Below, one piece after another: positions 52,116 to 64,000 of a stretch of DNA of 64,000 bases; the stretch's first letter is position 1, and every line of letters begins with the position of its first letter. A program made the position numbers and the translations under genes. Source of the DNA: Homalodisca vitripennis (lineage: Eukaryota; Arthropoda; Insecta; Hemiptera; Cicadellidae); assembly GCF_021130785.1 (NCBI RefSeq), contig NW_025777478.1:146979-210978 (forward strand). Direction: 5' to 3'. Under the pieces are notes generated by a model. The model saw only the letters and a list, made by a program, of their open reading frames with translations. It had not been told where the DNA came from and ran no database searches.

Positions 52116-53076
52116 ATGGAAATGTACAATTTTCACACAATTCTATACTAAATCAAGAGGTAGAAATTTAACCCAAATGCTTCTCAAATCTTGATAATTT
52201 AACAGTGCCAAAATAAGTGCCTAGACACTTTCAGAACTGGCTGTCGACGTGAACAGCTGTAGCTACAAAGAGGAAGGTAGCTTGGTATGCCATTGGTCAT
52301 TAAAACACACAGATTGAAGAAATTAAATTATTTTGTTTATATTAATAAATTAGTCTCTCAATAATTGCAATTGTTGCTATGCTACTTCCTTTTTAAAGAT
52401 ATTTGGTTACAGTTGTATTTCTTAAATATGTGAAGTTTAGCGAACATGTCCAAATAGTTATCTTAATTGAAGCTATATTTGACCTTCTACATTAGGTGCT
52501 TCTAAAACTTGTTTTAATTTTTTAATCTATTTAGAGTAGTAAGAGGCCCAGATTCCAAGATTTGAACTAAAACTAGAAATATATTCTGTGTCAAAGGAAT
52601 AGTACATTTTTCAGCTTGGAAAATTAACTCACCATACGAGATATTCTGATTAGGACGATATAGTATATTCTTATGGATTGGATTGATCTTCATAGCCGAC
52701 TAAGCAAAATACCAGACCCAGCAGGGACCACTTCTGGCTGGTTTATACCTTCCAGTTGTACCCACCACTGGGACAGCAAAAACCGATGTGTCAATTCAAT
52801 CTGGGCAACCTTTTGGATGTCGAGGAGCGGCATATCACTAATCGCAAATGTCCAGATTCTGGGGGGGGTCTAGTCTACTGTGGGAGATGACTGTTGGCGT
52901 TGGTGAGGTTTGTTCCCTAACCTCAGAGGTTCTTGCTAGCCTTAACAAAGTTGTGCCACCCCCTGCCAACTTTGTCCGGGGAGGCTGGTTCAGAGCTGGC
53001 CTCCCCTCCTTCCGGGCAGGCATGACTTTGAGATTTAGTGCCCTAATTCTTCCTCGTGGATCTCGAAAGGAGGCGG
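51489..53076. repeat. Higher-order unit 0 (72-bp monomers plus spacer)
   Basis: This unit contains about eight to nine diverged 72-bp monomers (51489-52115) followed by a spacer (52116-53076). Its left edge is the word ATATCATCCCGTACTGGCC inside the monomer array. Its right edge is GGAGGCGGCC. The next unit begins with the same ATATCATCCCGTACTGGCC, which defines the amplification junction. Length is ~1588 bp. It is the only unit continuous with the simple 72-bp array and so is the likely founder. Confidence 0.9.
52116..53076. repeat. Spacer of the higher-order satellite
   Basis: The first ~550 bp are AT-rich and unrecognised (GGAAATGTACAATTTTCACA to GATATTCTGATTAGG). The last ~410 bp are GC-rich, from TATGGATTGGATTGATC to GGAGGCGGCC, and include CCACCACTGGGACAGC, GATGTCGAGGAGCGGCAT, an 8-base G run and GGTTCAGAGCTGGCCTCCCC. 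This GC-rich part is homologous to 63390-63765 and so derives from a dispersed repeat. The short frames on both strands (MDWIDLHSRLS and MPARKEGRPALNQPP) recur in each unit and have no supporting evidence as genes. Confidence 0.88.
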
Positions 53077-54668
53077 CCCTATATCATCCCGTACTGGCCG
53101 TCATAGTAGATAGGGACGGTTAAGTCTAATAATCATAGAGGTACGACGAGATAAACCATCCTGAATGAGCTTTAATAGAAGAAAGGGACAGTTGGGTCTA
53201 ATAATCGTTGAAGTACGACGAGATATATCATCCCGTATGGACTTTTATAGAAGAAAGGGACAGTTGAGTCTAATAATCGTTGAAGTACGACGAGATATAT
53301 CATACCGTACGGACCTTTATAGAAGATAGGGACGGCTGAGTTTAATAATCATAAGGGTACGACGAGATAAATCATCCCTTACGGGCCTTCATATAAAATA
53401 GGGTGGTTTGGTCTAATAATTGTAGAATTATAACGATATATTTAATCCCGTATGGGCCTTAATAGAAGAAAGGGACAGTTGGTTGTAATAATCGAAGAGG
53501 TACGACGAGATACATCATCTCGTAAGGGCCTTAATAGAAGATAGGGTGATGGGGTCTAGTAATTGTAGAAGTATGACGAGATATATAATCCCGTATGGGC
53601 CTTAATAGAAAAAAGGGACATCTGAGTCTAATAGTCGAAGAGGTACGACGAGAAGTATCATCCCATACAGGCCTTCATGGAAGAAAGGGACAGTTGAGGA
53701 CTAATAATGGAAATGTACAATTTTCACACAATTCTATGCTAAATCAAGAGGTAGAAATTTAACCCAAATGCTTCTCAAATCTTGATAATTTAACAGTGCC
53801 AAAATAAGTGCCTAGACACTTTCAGAACTGGCTGTCGACGTGAACAGCTGTAGCTACAAAGAGGAAGGTAGCTTTGTATGCCATTGGTCATTAAAACACA
53901 CAGATTGAAGAAATTAAATTATTTTGTTATATTAATAAATTAGTCTCTCAATAATTGCAATTGTTGCTATGCTACTTCCTTTTTAAAGATATTTGGTTAC
54001 AGTTGTATTTCTTAAATATGTGAAGTTTTAGCGAACATGTCCAAATAGTTATCTTAATTGAAGCTATATTTGACCTTCTACATTAGGTGCTTCTAAAACT
54101 TGTTTTAATTTTTTAATCTATTTAGAGTAGTAAGAGGCCCAGATTCCAAGATTTGAACTAAAACTAGAAATATATTCTGTGTCAAAGGAATAGTACATTT
54201 TTCAGCTTGGAAAATTAACTCACCATACGAGATATTCTGATTAGGACGATATAGTATATTCTTATGGATTGGATTGATCTTCATAGCCGACTAAGCAAAA
54301 TACCAGACCCAGCAGGGACCACTTCTGGCTGGTTTATACCTTCCAGTTGTACCCACCACTGGGACAGCAAAAACCAATGTGTCAATTCAATCTGGGCAAC
54401 CTTTTGGATGTCGAGGAGCGGCATATCACTAATCGCAAATGTCCAGATTCTGGGGGGGGTCTAGTCTACTGTGGGAGATGACTGTTGGCGTTGGTGAGGT
54501 TTGTTCCCTAACCTCAGAGGTTCTTGCTAGCCTCAACAAAGTTGTGCCACCCCCTGCCAACTTTGACCGGGGAGGCTGGTTCAGAGCTGGCCTCCCCTCC
54601 TCCCGGGCAAGGCATGACTTTGAGATTTAGTGCCCTAATTCTTCCTCGTGGATCTCGATAGGAGGCGG
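53077..54668. repeat. Higher-order unit 1 (~1592 bp)
   Basis: Same structure as unit 0, starting at the ATATCATCCCGTACTGGCC junction. It has the shorter monomer block (no duplication of the GTTGGTTGTAATAATCG pair), followed by the spacer with an 8-base G run at ~54452. Differences from unit 0 are single-base only, so the two units are recent copies. Confidence 0.93.
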
Positions 54669-56402
54669 CCCTATATCATCCCGTACTGGCCGTCATAGTA
54701 GATAGGGACGGTTAAGTCTAATAATCATAGAGGTACGACGAGATAAACCATCCTGTATGAGCTTTAATAGAAGAAAGGGACAGTTGGGTCTAATAATCGT
54801 TGAAGTACGACGAGATATATCATCCCGTATGGACTTTTATAGAAGAAAGGGACAGTTGAGTCTAATAATCGTTGAAGTACGACGAGATATATCATACCGT
54901 ACGGACCTTTATAGAAGATAGGGACGGCTGAGTTTAATAATCATAAGGGTACGACGAGATAAATCATCCCTTACGGGCCTTCATAGAAAATAGGGTGGTT
55001 TGGTCTAATAATTGTAGAATTATAACGATATATTTAATCCCGTATGGGCCTTAATAGAAGAAAGGGACAGTTGGTTGTAATAATCGAAGAGGTACGACGA
55101 GATACATCATCTCGTAAGGGCCTTAATAGAAGATAGGGTGATGGGGTCTAATAATTGTAGAAGTATGACGAGATATATAATCCCGTATGGGCCTTAATAG
55201 AAGAAAGGGACAGTTGGTTGTAATAATCGAAGAGGTACGACGAGATACATCATCTCGTAAGGGCCTTAATAGAAGATAGGGTGATGGGGTCTAATAATTG
55301 TAGAAGTATGACGAGATATATAATCCCGTATGGGCCTTAATAGAAGAAAGGGACATCTGAGTCTAATAATCGAAGAGGTAAGACGAGAAGTATCATCCCA
55401 TACAGGCCTTCATGGAAGAAAGGGACAGTTGAGACTAATAATGGAAATGTACAATTTTCACACAATTCTATACTAAATCAAGAGGTAGAAATTTAACCCA
55501 AATGCTTCTCAAATCTTGATAATTTAACAGTGCCAAAATAAGTGCCTAGACACTTTCAGAACTGGCTGTCGACGTGAACAGCTGTAGCTACAAAGAGGAA
55601 GGTAGCTTGGTATGCCATTGGTCATTAAAACACACAGATTGAAGAAATTAAATTATTTTGTTATATTAATAAATTAGTCTCTCAATAATTGCAATTGTTG
55701 CTATGCTACTTCCTTTTTAAAGATATTTGGTTACAGTTGTATTTCTTAAATATGTGAAGTTTAGCGAACATGTCCAAATAGTTATCTTAATTGAAGCTAT
55801 ATTTGACCTTCTACATTAGGTGCTTCTAAAAACTTGTTTTAATTTTTTAATCTATTTAGAGTAGTAAGAGGCCCAGATTCCAAGATTTGAACTAAAACTA
55901 GAAATATATTCTGTGTCAAAGGAATAGTACATTTTTCAGCCAGGAAAATTAACTCACCATACGAGATATTCTGATTAGGACGATATAGTATATTCTTATG
56001 GATTGGATTGATCTTCATAGCCGACTAAGCAAAATACCAGACCCAGCAGGGACCACTTCTGGCTGGTTTTATACCTTCCAGTTGTACCCACCACTGGGAC
56101 AGCAAAAACCGATGTGTCAATTCAATCTGGGCAACCTTTTGGATGTCGAGGAGCGGCATATCACTAATCGCAAATGTCCAGATTCTGGGGGGGGTCTAGT
56201 CTACTGTGGGAGATGACTGTTGGCGTTGGTGAGGTTTGTTCCCTAACCTCAGAGGTTCTTGCTAGCCTCAACAAAGTTGGGCCACCCCCTGCCAACTTTG
56301 ACCGGGGAGGCTGGTTCAGAGCTGGCCTCCCCTCCTTCCGGGCAGGCATGACTTTGAGATTTAGTGCCCTAATTCTTCCTCGTGGATCTCGATAGGAGGC
56401 GG
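54669..56402. repeat. Higher-order unit 2 (~1734 bp, two extra monomers)
   Basis: The monomer block carries a 144-bp tandem duplication of two monomers: GGGACAGTTGGTTGTAATAA recurs 144 bp later (~55066 and ~55210). This explains the longer unit. The spacer and its 8-base G run are otherwise as in unit 1. Confidence 0.93.
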
Positions 56403-58138
56403 CCCTATATCATCCCGTACTGGCCGTCATAGTAGATAGGGACGGTTAAGTCTAATAATCATAGAGGTACGACGAGATAAACCATCCTGTATGAGCTTTA
56501 ATAGAAGAAAGGGACAGTTGGGTCTAATAATCGTTGAAGTACGACGAGATATATCATCCCGTATGGACTTTTATAGAAGAAAGGGACAGTTGAGTCTAAT
56601 AATCGTTGAAGTACGACGAGATATATCATACCGTACGGACCTTTATAGAAGATAGGGACGGCTGAGTTTAATAATCATAAGGGTACGACGAGATAAATCA
56701 TCCCTTACGGGCCTTCATAGAAAATAGGGTGGTTTGGTCTAATAATTGTAGAATTATAACGATATATTTAATCCCGTATGGGCCTTAATAGAAGAAAGGG
56801 ACAGTTGGTTGTAATAATCGAAGAGGTACGACGAGATACATCATCTCGTAAGGGCCTTAATAGAAGATAGGGTGATGGGGTCTAATAATTGTAGAAGTAT
56901 GACGAGATATATAATCCCGTATGGGCCTTAATAGAAGAAAGGGACAGTTGGTTGTAATAATCGAAGAGGTACGACGAGATACATCATCTCGTAAGGGCCT
57001 TAATAGAAGATAGGGTGATGGGGTCTAATAATTGTAGAAGTATGACGAGATATATAATCCCGTATGGGCCTTAATAGAAGAAAGGGACATCTGAGTCTAA
57101 TAATCGAAGAGGTACGACGAGAAGTATCATCCCATACAGGCCTTCATGGAAGAAAGGGACAGTTGAGACTAATAATGGAAATGTACAATTTTCACACAAT
57201 TCTATACTAAATCAAGAGGTAGAAATTTAACCCAAATGCTTCTCAAATCTTGATAATTTAACAGTGCCAAAATAAGTGCCTAGACACTTTCAGAACTGGC
57301 TGTCGACGTGAACAGCTGTAGCTACAAAGAGGAAGGTTAGCTTGGTATGCCATTGGTCATTAAAACACACAGATTGAAGAAATTAAATTATTTTGTTATA
57401 TTAATAAATTAGTCTCTCAATAATTGCAATTGTTGCTATGCTACTTCCTTTTTAAAGATATTTGGTTACAGTTGTATTTCTTAAATATGTGAAGTTTAGC
57501 GAACATGTCCAAATAGTTATCTTAATTGAAGCTATATTTGACCTTCTACATTAGGTGCTTCTAAAACTTGTTTTAATTTTTTAATCTATTTAGAGTAGTA
57601 AGAGGCCCAGATTCCAAGATTTGAACTAAAACTAGAAATATATTCTGTGTCAAAGGAATAGTACATTTTTCAGCTTGGAAAATTAACTCACCATACGAGA
57701 TATTCTGATTAGGACGATATAGTATATTCTTATGGATTGGATTGATCTTCATAGCCGACTAAGCAAAATACCAGACCCAGCAGGGACCACTTCTGGCTGG
57801 TTTATACCTTCCAGTTGTACCCACCACTGGGACAGCAAAAAACCGATGTGTCAATTCAATCTGGGCAACCTTTTGGATGTCGAGGAGCGGCATATCACTA
57901 ATCGCAAATGTCCAGATTCTGGGGGGGGGGTCTAGTCTACTGTGGGAGATGACTGTTGGCGTTGGTGAGGTTTGTTCCCTAACCTCAGAGGTTCTTGCTA
58001 GCCTCAACAAAGTTGTGCCACCCCCTGCCAACTTTGACCGGGGAGGCTGGTTCAGAGCTGGCCTCCCCTCCTTCCGGGCAGGCATGACTTTGAGATTTAG
58101 TGCCCTAATTCTTCCTCGTGGATCTCGATAGGAGGCGG
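56403..58138. repeat. Higher-order unit 3 (~1736 bp)
   Basis: It carries the two-monomer duplication of unit 2, so it descends from the longer form. The G run in the spacer is 10 bases (~57921). Confidence 0.93.
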
Positions 58139-59881
58139 CCCTATATCATCCCGTACTGGCCGTCATAGTAGATAGGGACGGTTAAGTCTAATAATCATAG
58201 AGGTACGACGAGATAAACCATCCTGTATGAGCTTTAATAGAAGAAAGGGACAGTTGGGTCTAATAATCGTTGAAGTACGACGAGATATATCATCCCGTAT
58301 GGACTTTTATAGAAGAAAGGGACAGTTGAGTCTAATAATCGTTGAAGTACGACGAGATATATCATACCGTACGGACCTTTATAGAAGATAGGGACGGCTG
58401 AGTTTAATAATCATAAGGGTACGACGAGATAAATCATCCCTTACGGGCCTTCATAGAAAATAGGGTGGTTTGGTCTAATAATTGTAGAATTATAACGATA
58501 TATTTAATCCCGTATGGGCCTTAATAGAAGAAAGGGACAGTTGGTTGTAATAATCGAAGAGGTACGACGAGATACATCATCTCGTAAGGGCCTTAATAGA
58601 AGATAGGGTGATGGGGTCTAATAATTGTAGAAGTATGACGAGATATATAATCCCGTATGGGCCTTAATAGAAGAAAGGGACAGTTGGTTGTAATAATCGA
58701 AGAGGTACGACGAGATACATCATCTCGTAAGGGCCTTAATAGAAGATAGGGTGATGGGGTCTAATAATTGTAGAAGTATGACGAGATATATAATCCCGTA
58801 TGGGCCTTAATAGAAGAAAGGGACATCTGAGTCTAATAATCGAAGAGGTACGACGAGAAGTATCATCCCATACAGGCCTTCATGGAAGAAAGGGACAGTT
58901 GAGACTAATAATGGAAATGTACAATTTTCACACAATTCTATACTAAATCAAGAGGTAGAAATTTAACCCAAATGCTTCTCAAATCTTGATAATTTAACAG
59001 TGCCAAAATAAGTGCCTAGACACTTTCAGAACTGGCTGTCGACCGTGAACAGCTGTAGCTACAAAGAGGAAGGTAGCTTGGTATGCCATTGGTCATTAAA
59101 ACACACAGATTGAAGAAATTAAATTATTTTGTTATATTAATAAATTAGTCTCTCAATAATTGCAATTGTTGCTATGCTACTTCCTTTTTAAAGATATTTG
59201 GTTACAGTTGTATTTCTTAAATATGTGAAGTTTAGCGAACATGTCCAAATAGTTATCTTAATTGAAGCTATATTTGACCTTCTACATTTAGGTGCTTCTA
59301 AAAACTTGTTTTAATTTTTTAATCTATTTAGAGTAGTAAGAGGCCCAGATTCCAAGATTTGAACTAAAACTAGAAATATATTCTGTGTCAAAGGAATAGT
59401 ACATTTTTCAGCTTGGAAAATTAACTCACCATACGAGATATTCTGATTAGGACGAATATAGTATATTCTTATGGATTGGATTGATCTTCATAGCCGACTA
59501 AGCAAAATACCAGACCCAGCAGGGACCACTTCTGGCTGGTTTATACCTTCCAGTTGTACCCACCACTGGGACAGCAAAAACCGATGTGTCAATTCAAATC
59601 TGGGCAACCTTTTGGATGTCGAGGAGCGGCATATCACTAATCGCAAATGTCCAGATTCTGGGGGGGGGGGGGGTCTAGTCTACTGTGGGAGATGACTGTT
59701 GGCGTTGGTGAGGTTTGTTCCCTAACCTCAGAGGTTCTTGCTAGCCTCAACAAAGTTGGGCCACCCCTGCCAACTTTGACCGGGGAGGCTGGTTCAGAGC
59801 TGGGCCTCCCCTCCTTCCGGCAGGCCATGACTTTGAGATTTAGTGCCCTAATTCTTCCTCGTGGATCTCGATAGGAGGCGG
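58139..59881. repeat. Higher-order unit 4 (~1743 bp)
   Basis: It keeps the two-monomer duplication. Single-base insertions appear in its second half (for example GACCGTGAAC near 59041, ACATTTAGG near 59285, GACGAATATAG near 59452), and the G run is 14 bases (~59660). Confidence 0.92.
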
Positions 59882-61600
59882 CCCTATATCATCCCGTACT
59901 GGCCGTCATAGTAGATAGGGACGGTTAAGTCTAATAATCATAGAGGTACGACGAGATAAACCATCCTGTATGAGCTTTAATAGAAGAAAGGGACAGTTGG
60001 GTCTAATAATCGTTGAAGTACGACGAGATATATCATCCCGTATGGACTTTTATAGAAGAAAGGGACAGTTGAGTCTAATAATCGTTGAAGTACGGACGAG
60101 ATATATCATACCGTACGGACCTTTATAGAAGATAGGGACGGCTGAGTTTAATAATCATAAGGGTACGGACGAGATAAATCATCCCTTACGGGCCTTCATA
60201 GAAAATAGGGTGGTTTGGTCTAATAATTGTAGAATTATAACGATATATTTAATCCCGTATGGGCCTTAATAGAAGAAAGGGACAGTTGGTTGTAATAATC
60301 GAAGAGGTACGACGAGATACATCATCTCGTAAGGGCCTTAATAGAAGATAGGGTGATGGGGTCTAATAATTTGTAGAAGTATGACGAGATATATAATCCC
60401 GTATGGGCCTTAATAGAAGAAAGGGACAGTTTGGTTGTAATAATCGAAGAGGTACGAACGAGATACAATCGTCTCGTAAGGGCCTTAATAGAAGATAGGG
60501 TGATGGGGTCTAATAATTGTAGAAGTATGACGAGATATATAATCCCGTATGGGCCTTAATAGAAGAAAGGGACATCTGAGTCTAATAATCGAAGAGGTAC
60601 GACGAGAAAGTATCATCCCATACAGGGCCTTCATGGAAGAAAGGGACAGTTGAGACTAATAATGGAAATGTACAATTTTCACACAATTCTATGCTAAATC
60701 AAGAGGTAGAAATTATTTAACCCAAATGCTTCTCAAATCTTGATAATTTAAACAGTGCCAAAATATAAGTGCCTAGACACTTTTCAGAACTGGCTGTCGA
60801 CGTGAAACAGCTGTATGCTACAAAGAGGAAGGTAGCTTGGTATGCCATTGGTCATTAAAACACACAGATTGAAGAAATTAAATTTATTTTGTTATATTAA
60901 TAAATTAGTCTCTCAATAATTGCAATTGTTGCTATGCTACTTCCTTTTTAAAGATATTTGGTTACAGTTGTATTTCTTAAATATGTGAAGTTTAGCGAAC
61001 ATGTCCAAATAGTTATCTTAATTGAAGCTATATTTGACCTTCTACATTAGGTGCTTCTAAAACTTGTTTTAATTTTTTAATCTATTTAGAGTAGTAAGAG
61101 GCCCAGATTCCAAGATTTGAACTAAAACTAGAAATATATTCTGTGTCAAAGGAATAGTACATTTTTCAGCTTGGAAAATTAACTCACCATACGAGATAAT
61201 TCTGATTAGGACGATATAGTATATTCTTATGGATTGGATTGATCTTCATAGCCGACTAAGCAAAATACCAGACCCAGCAGGGACCACTTCTGGCTGGTTT
61301 ATACCTTCCAGTTGTACCCACCACTGGGACAGCAAAAACCGATGTGTCAATTCAATCTGGGCAACCTTTTTGATGTCGAGGAGCGGCATATCACTAATCG
61401 CAAATGTCCAGATTCTGGGGGGGGGGGGGTCTAGTCTACTGTGGGAGATGACTGTTGGCGTTGGTGAGGTTTGTTCCCTAACCTCAGAGGTTCTTGCTAG
61501 CCTCAACAAAGTTGGGCCACCCCCTGCCAACTTTGACCGGGGAGGCTGGTTCAGAGCTGGCCTCCCCTCCTTCCGGGCAGGCATGACTTTGAGATTTAGG
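59882..61600. repeat. Higher-order unit 5 (truncated at right end)
   Basis: It keeps the two-monomer duplication and has a dense set of single-base insertions (ACGGACGAG twice, ACGAACGAG, GAGAAAG, AGGGCC), with a 13-base G run near 61416. It stops at GACTTTGAGATTTAG, about 60 bp before the usual junction, and joins unrelated GGCCGGCCTCCTCACC. This marks the right edge of the satellite. Confidence 0.9.
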
Positions 61601-63389
61601 CCGGCCTCCTCACCTAACCTTAATTACCGATCCTGAATAAATCCTGTCACTAACTCCGGTAACCTGCGCAAAGGTACTGTACAGGGACTAAGAGCAAATT
61701 TATTTCCTTTTGAATTTCTATGAAGGTAAAGAGTAATATTAAAAAGTTATATATCTAAAAATTATATAAGATAACTGTTTTAGCAAGAAAACTATGTGCA
61801 TTAAGAACCCTTCATCTACATTTCCAAAACAAAGAAACACACATTTTTTGAAAATGTTGTCCCCCCTGAAAGAACATCAAAATCTTTCAATCAATACGAA
61901 ATAAATATCTTTAAAGAATAATTTAGACTCTTTATTTCTTCACATTTAAAAAAATTTATAATTAATTAAAACTATTGTATAGAAACCTTGAAAAATATTT
62001 TTAAAAGAAACTTTATCCTTTTACCAAGGCAAGAAAAATAATTTAGGTAAAGATATATTGCTAACTGAGGTAAATGCTACATATTTAAAAACTACAAGTA
62101 TTTGAAAATTTAATTGGTATAATTAGGCAATTTGATTTAGATTATAATTTTACTAATTGCAGTGTGTATTGTATGCGTCCCAGTTGCAATTTGCCGTATA
62201 TAAAAGAAATATGAATTCAACCAATTAATATCGGGTCAATTTCCGCGTAAATCTTTTTTTTTTTAAAGATTTACGTAAATTTACATTGCCAATCAAATGT
62301 TATTCCGTAATGTAATTTAGTCATGATTGAACGTCCCTTTAAATTCAAAACATTGTTATCATCTGAAAGTAATATGCCTGACTTGTTTAGTTCAACTTAA
62401 AGTTACTAGAAGAAGATGGTGTATGTAGGTCCATGTTTGAAATAAAAACTTGCTTAAATATATCGGTTCTGAGATTCTGAAACTGCACCATTGCACGGGG
62501 CTGTTACAACCACAACGGCTGTATGACGTGACAGGTAGAACATTGGACCATCGCGTGTCTGTTAGAAGGTAGAAGAGACAACTGCTTCCACCTCAATCTT
62601 GTGAGCACTTCTTTCCACGCATCAGTTACTCAAGATTGGTGTCCTCTATGCATTCAACAACATCTGTGATAATAAAAATGTTAAACATTCTATACGGAAA
62701 CCCCCCTTATATAAATTTACTAAACATATCCATAGTAAAAAATTTTTAAATAGTTTATTTCCCTTTAAAATATGTCATCGAAATATTTTTAAAATCGTAA
62801 TTTGGGTGTTTTTTACATACTCATGGCTCAAGAATTTCTTTCTGGTATATACAATTTATATTTAACCAAATTGAATACACTGATACGATGTTTTTCCTAA
62901 TAGATCAATTACTGAGGAAACAGTTGGGTCAACCCCTTTTCCTTGCACAATAAACAAGATATTTCATAATACCGTTAAGGAAAATGGCAGATTACGAGAA
63001 ATTTTGACACCGAATAAAACTTTGTGCTATTTAGCTTGGTAATTTTTTTTGCAAAACACTTCAAACACTATCTGATAATGCCTCATATGAGTATCTTGTA
63101 TACCCTCGTATCTAATCGACTTTCTTCTTCGTTTTTTTTAAATAGTGGATTTTAAAGTATTTAAGGGGAAGCTGGTCTCATCCTGATAAGATATTTGACT
63201 TACCCATGGTAAGAACACATGCATGTGTCGTTGGAGAGCCCTTAGAACATCAATGGAACATCCACCGGAATGGTGCAACAATCGGGAATATCTCTCCGAT
63301 TATGATTTTGCTTTTTGCCTTTATAGAGATGTGTGAAGTGCATGTAAAGCTTCATTCAAAATTATCCCTAGGAGGGTGTTAATTAAACT
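61601..63389. other. Anonymous sequence right of the satellite
   Basis: No gene was recognised. A perfect 11-bp hairpin (CGTAAATCTTT and AAAGATTTACG around eight T) lies at 62246-62275. 62470-62650 is less AT-rich, without an open frame. Confidence 0.5.
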
Positions 63390-63765
63390 GTCTAACACCT
63401 ACCACTGGGTACATGTAAAAACCCAATGTGTCACTAAAAATCTAGGAAACCCTGATGGATGTCTAGGAGCAAGCAAATTACTAACCTCAAATGGCAAAAT
63501 ACTTGGAGTTCAAAGTTAGATGGATGTATGTGGTCTAACTGGCCGGGGAATAGACTGTTTGTGTTTGTGAGACTTCTTAAGTGCTAAAGGCCAGGTTTTG
63601 GTTAGCACATAAACATAAGGGCGTGCCCACTCTCTCCTCTGCTGCGCTGTTTTAAACTGAAAGGCCTGGTACAGAGAGCTGGCCACCCCTTCTTCCAAGG
63701 GAGACTATAACTGAGATTAGTGCCTAAAACCCTTCCTCATGGAACCTCGGCAAAGGAGGTGGCAC
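63390..63765 (+). repeat. Diverged dispersed copy of the satellite spacer
   Basis: CACCTACCACTGGGTACATG, CCCAATGTGTCACTAA, GATGGATGTCTAGGAGCAAG, ATTACTAACCTCAAATGGCA, ACTGTTTGTGTTTGTGAG, GAGAGCTGGCCACCCCTTCT, GAGATTAGTGCC, CCTTCCTCATGGA and AAGGAGGTGGC occur in the same order as in the GC-rich part of the spacer (52750-53076). Here GGAGGTGGC continues into ACCTACCAGCCAGACCC rather than into a 72-bp monomer. This copy therefore lies outside the satellite and shows what the repeat looks like without it. Confidence 0.82.
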
Positions 63766-64000
63766 CTACCAGCCAGACCCTACCCATCCCGACATATATC
63801 ATGTAACGTTCCGGCAAACAGCGCCAAAGGTGGCCTTCTTTAGTACTAAGTGCAATTTCTACAGCTTTTTAATCGTGAGACCAATCAGAACTGGAATTAT
63901 TCATATTATACTTAAGGTAGTTGTGAAGGGAAGGAAGAGACATTGAGAAAAAAAAGGTTTTTGGATATATAGCTTTCAGACTCTGTGCTCCAGGAAGTGA
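63766..64000. other. Right window edge, nothing recognised
   Basis: The sequence continues from the dispersed repeat (CCTACCCATCCCGACATATA) into unrecognised DNA up to the window edge. Confidence 0.45.

Noticed and set aside
52673..52873. MDWIDLHSRLS and MPARKEGRPALNQPP frames repeated in each satellite unit
   Set aside because: They fall in the captured spacer, are overlapped on the other strand, shift with the G-run length, and are not kept in the diverged copy at 63390-63765.
52116..61600. CRISPR array
   Set aside because: The monomers are directly adjacent with no variable spacers, the long spacer is the same in every unit, and the sequence is eukaryotic in character.

Overview
The window reads as AT-rich nuclear DNA from an arthropod, most likely an insect. 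It has no operon structure and no long intact gene, but it carries decayed non-LTR retrotransposons (LINEs), foldback elements, microsatellites, satellite arrays and one tRNA-like gene. The species cannot be fixed from the sequence alone. No intact host protein-coding gene can be supported. The longest open frames lie in tandem repeats whose monomer length is at or near a multiple of three, so they are artefacts.

Layout. 1-1560: tandem array of ~143-bp monomers, the internally expanded core of a dispersed element. Other copies of that element lie at about 7380-9750 (+), 33810-36990 (-) and 39620-41770 (-), with a fragment at 45185-45370. 4029-4465: antisense LINE reverse-transcriptase remnant with a YADD box. 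5868-6050: (TA)n. 14075-14269 and 23720-23920: weaker antisense LINE remnants. 16033-16046: near-perfect RFX X-box in a GC-richer island. 24481-24551: tRNA-Ala(GGC)-like gene (-). 25437-25790: foldback element with 12-bp flanking repeats and a hammerhead-like core. 27136-27275: a second foldback of similar design. 27380-30650: 5'-truncated, frameshifted LINE with endonuclease, RT and 3' tail. 38629-38790: possible DNA-transposase tail (-). 45455-46290: another LINE 3' fragment. 46847-47108: (TG)n.

The most striking region is 50372-61600. About 24 or more 72-bp monomers form a simple array. This passes into six head-to-tail higher-order units of ~1.59-1.74 kb, each made of diverged 72-bp monomers plus a ~970-bp spacer. 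The GC-rich end of the spacer matches a separate diverged dispersed copy at 63390-63765, so the satellite captured a dispersed repeat and then amplified the composite. A two-monomer duplication, a growing G-tract and dense indels in the distal units record the order of amplification, or local assembly error.

There is no sign of genes working together. The biology here is repeat biology: satellite birth inside mobile elements, foldback elements with ribozyme-like cores, and LINE decay. Boundaries of diverged repeats were estimated by eye and are approximate.
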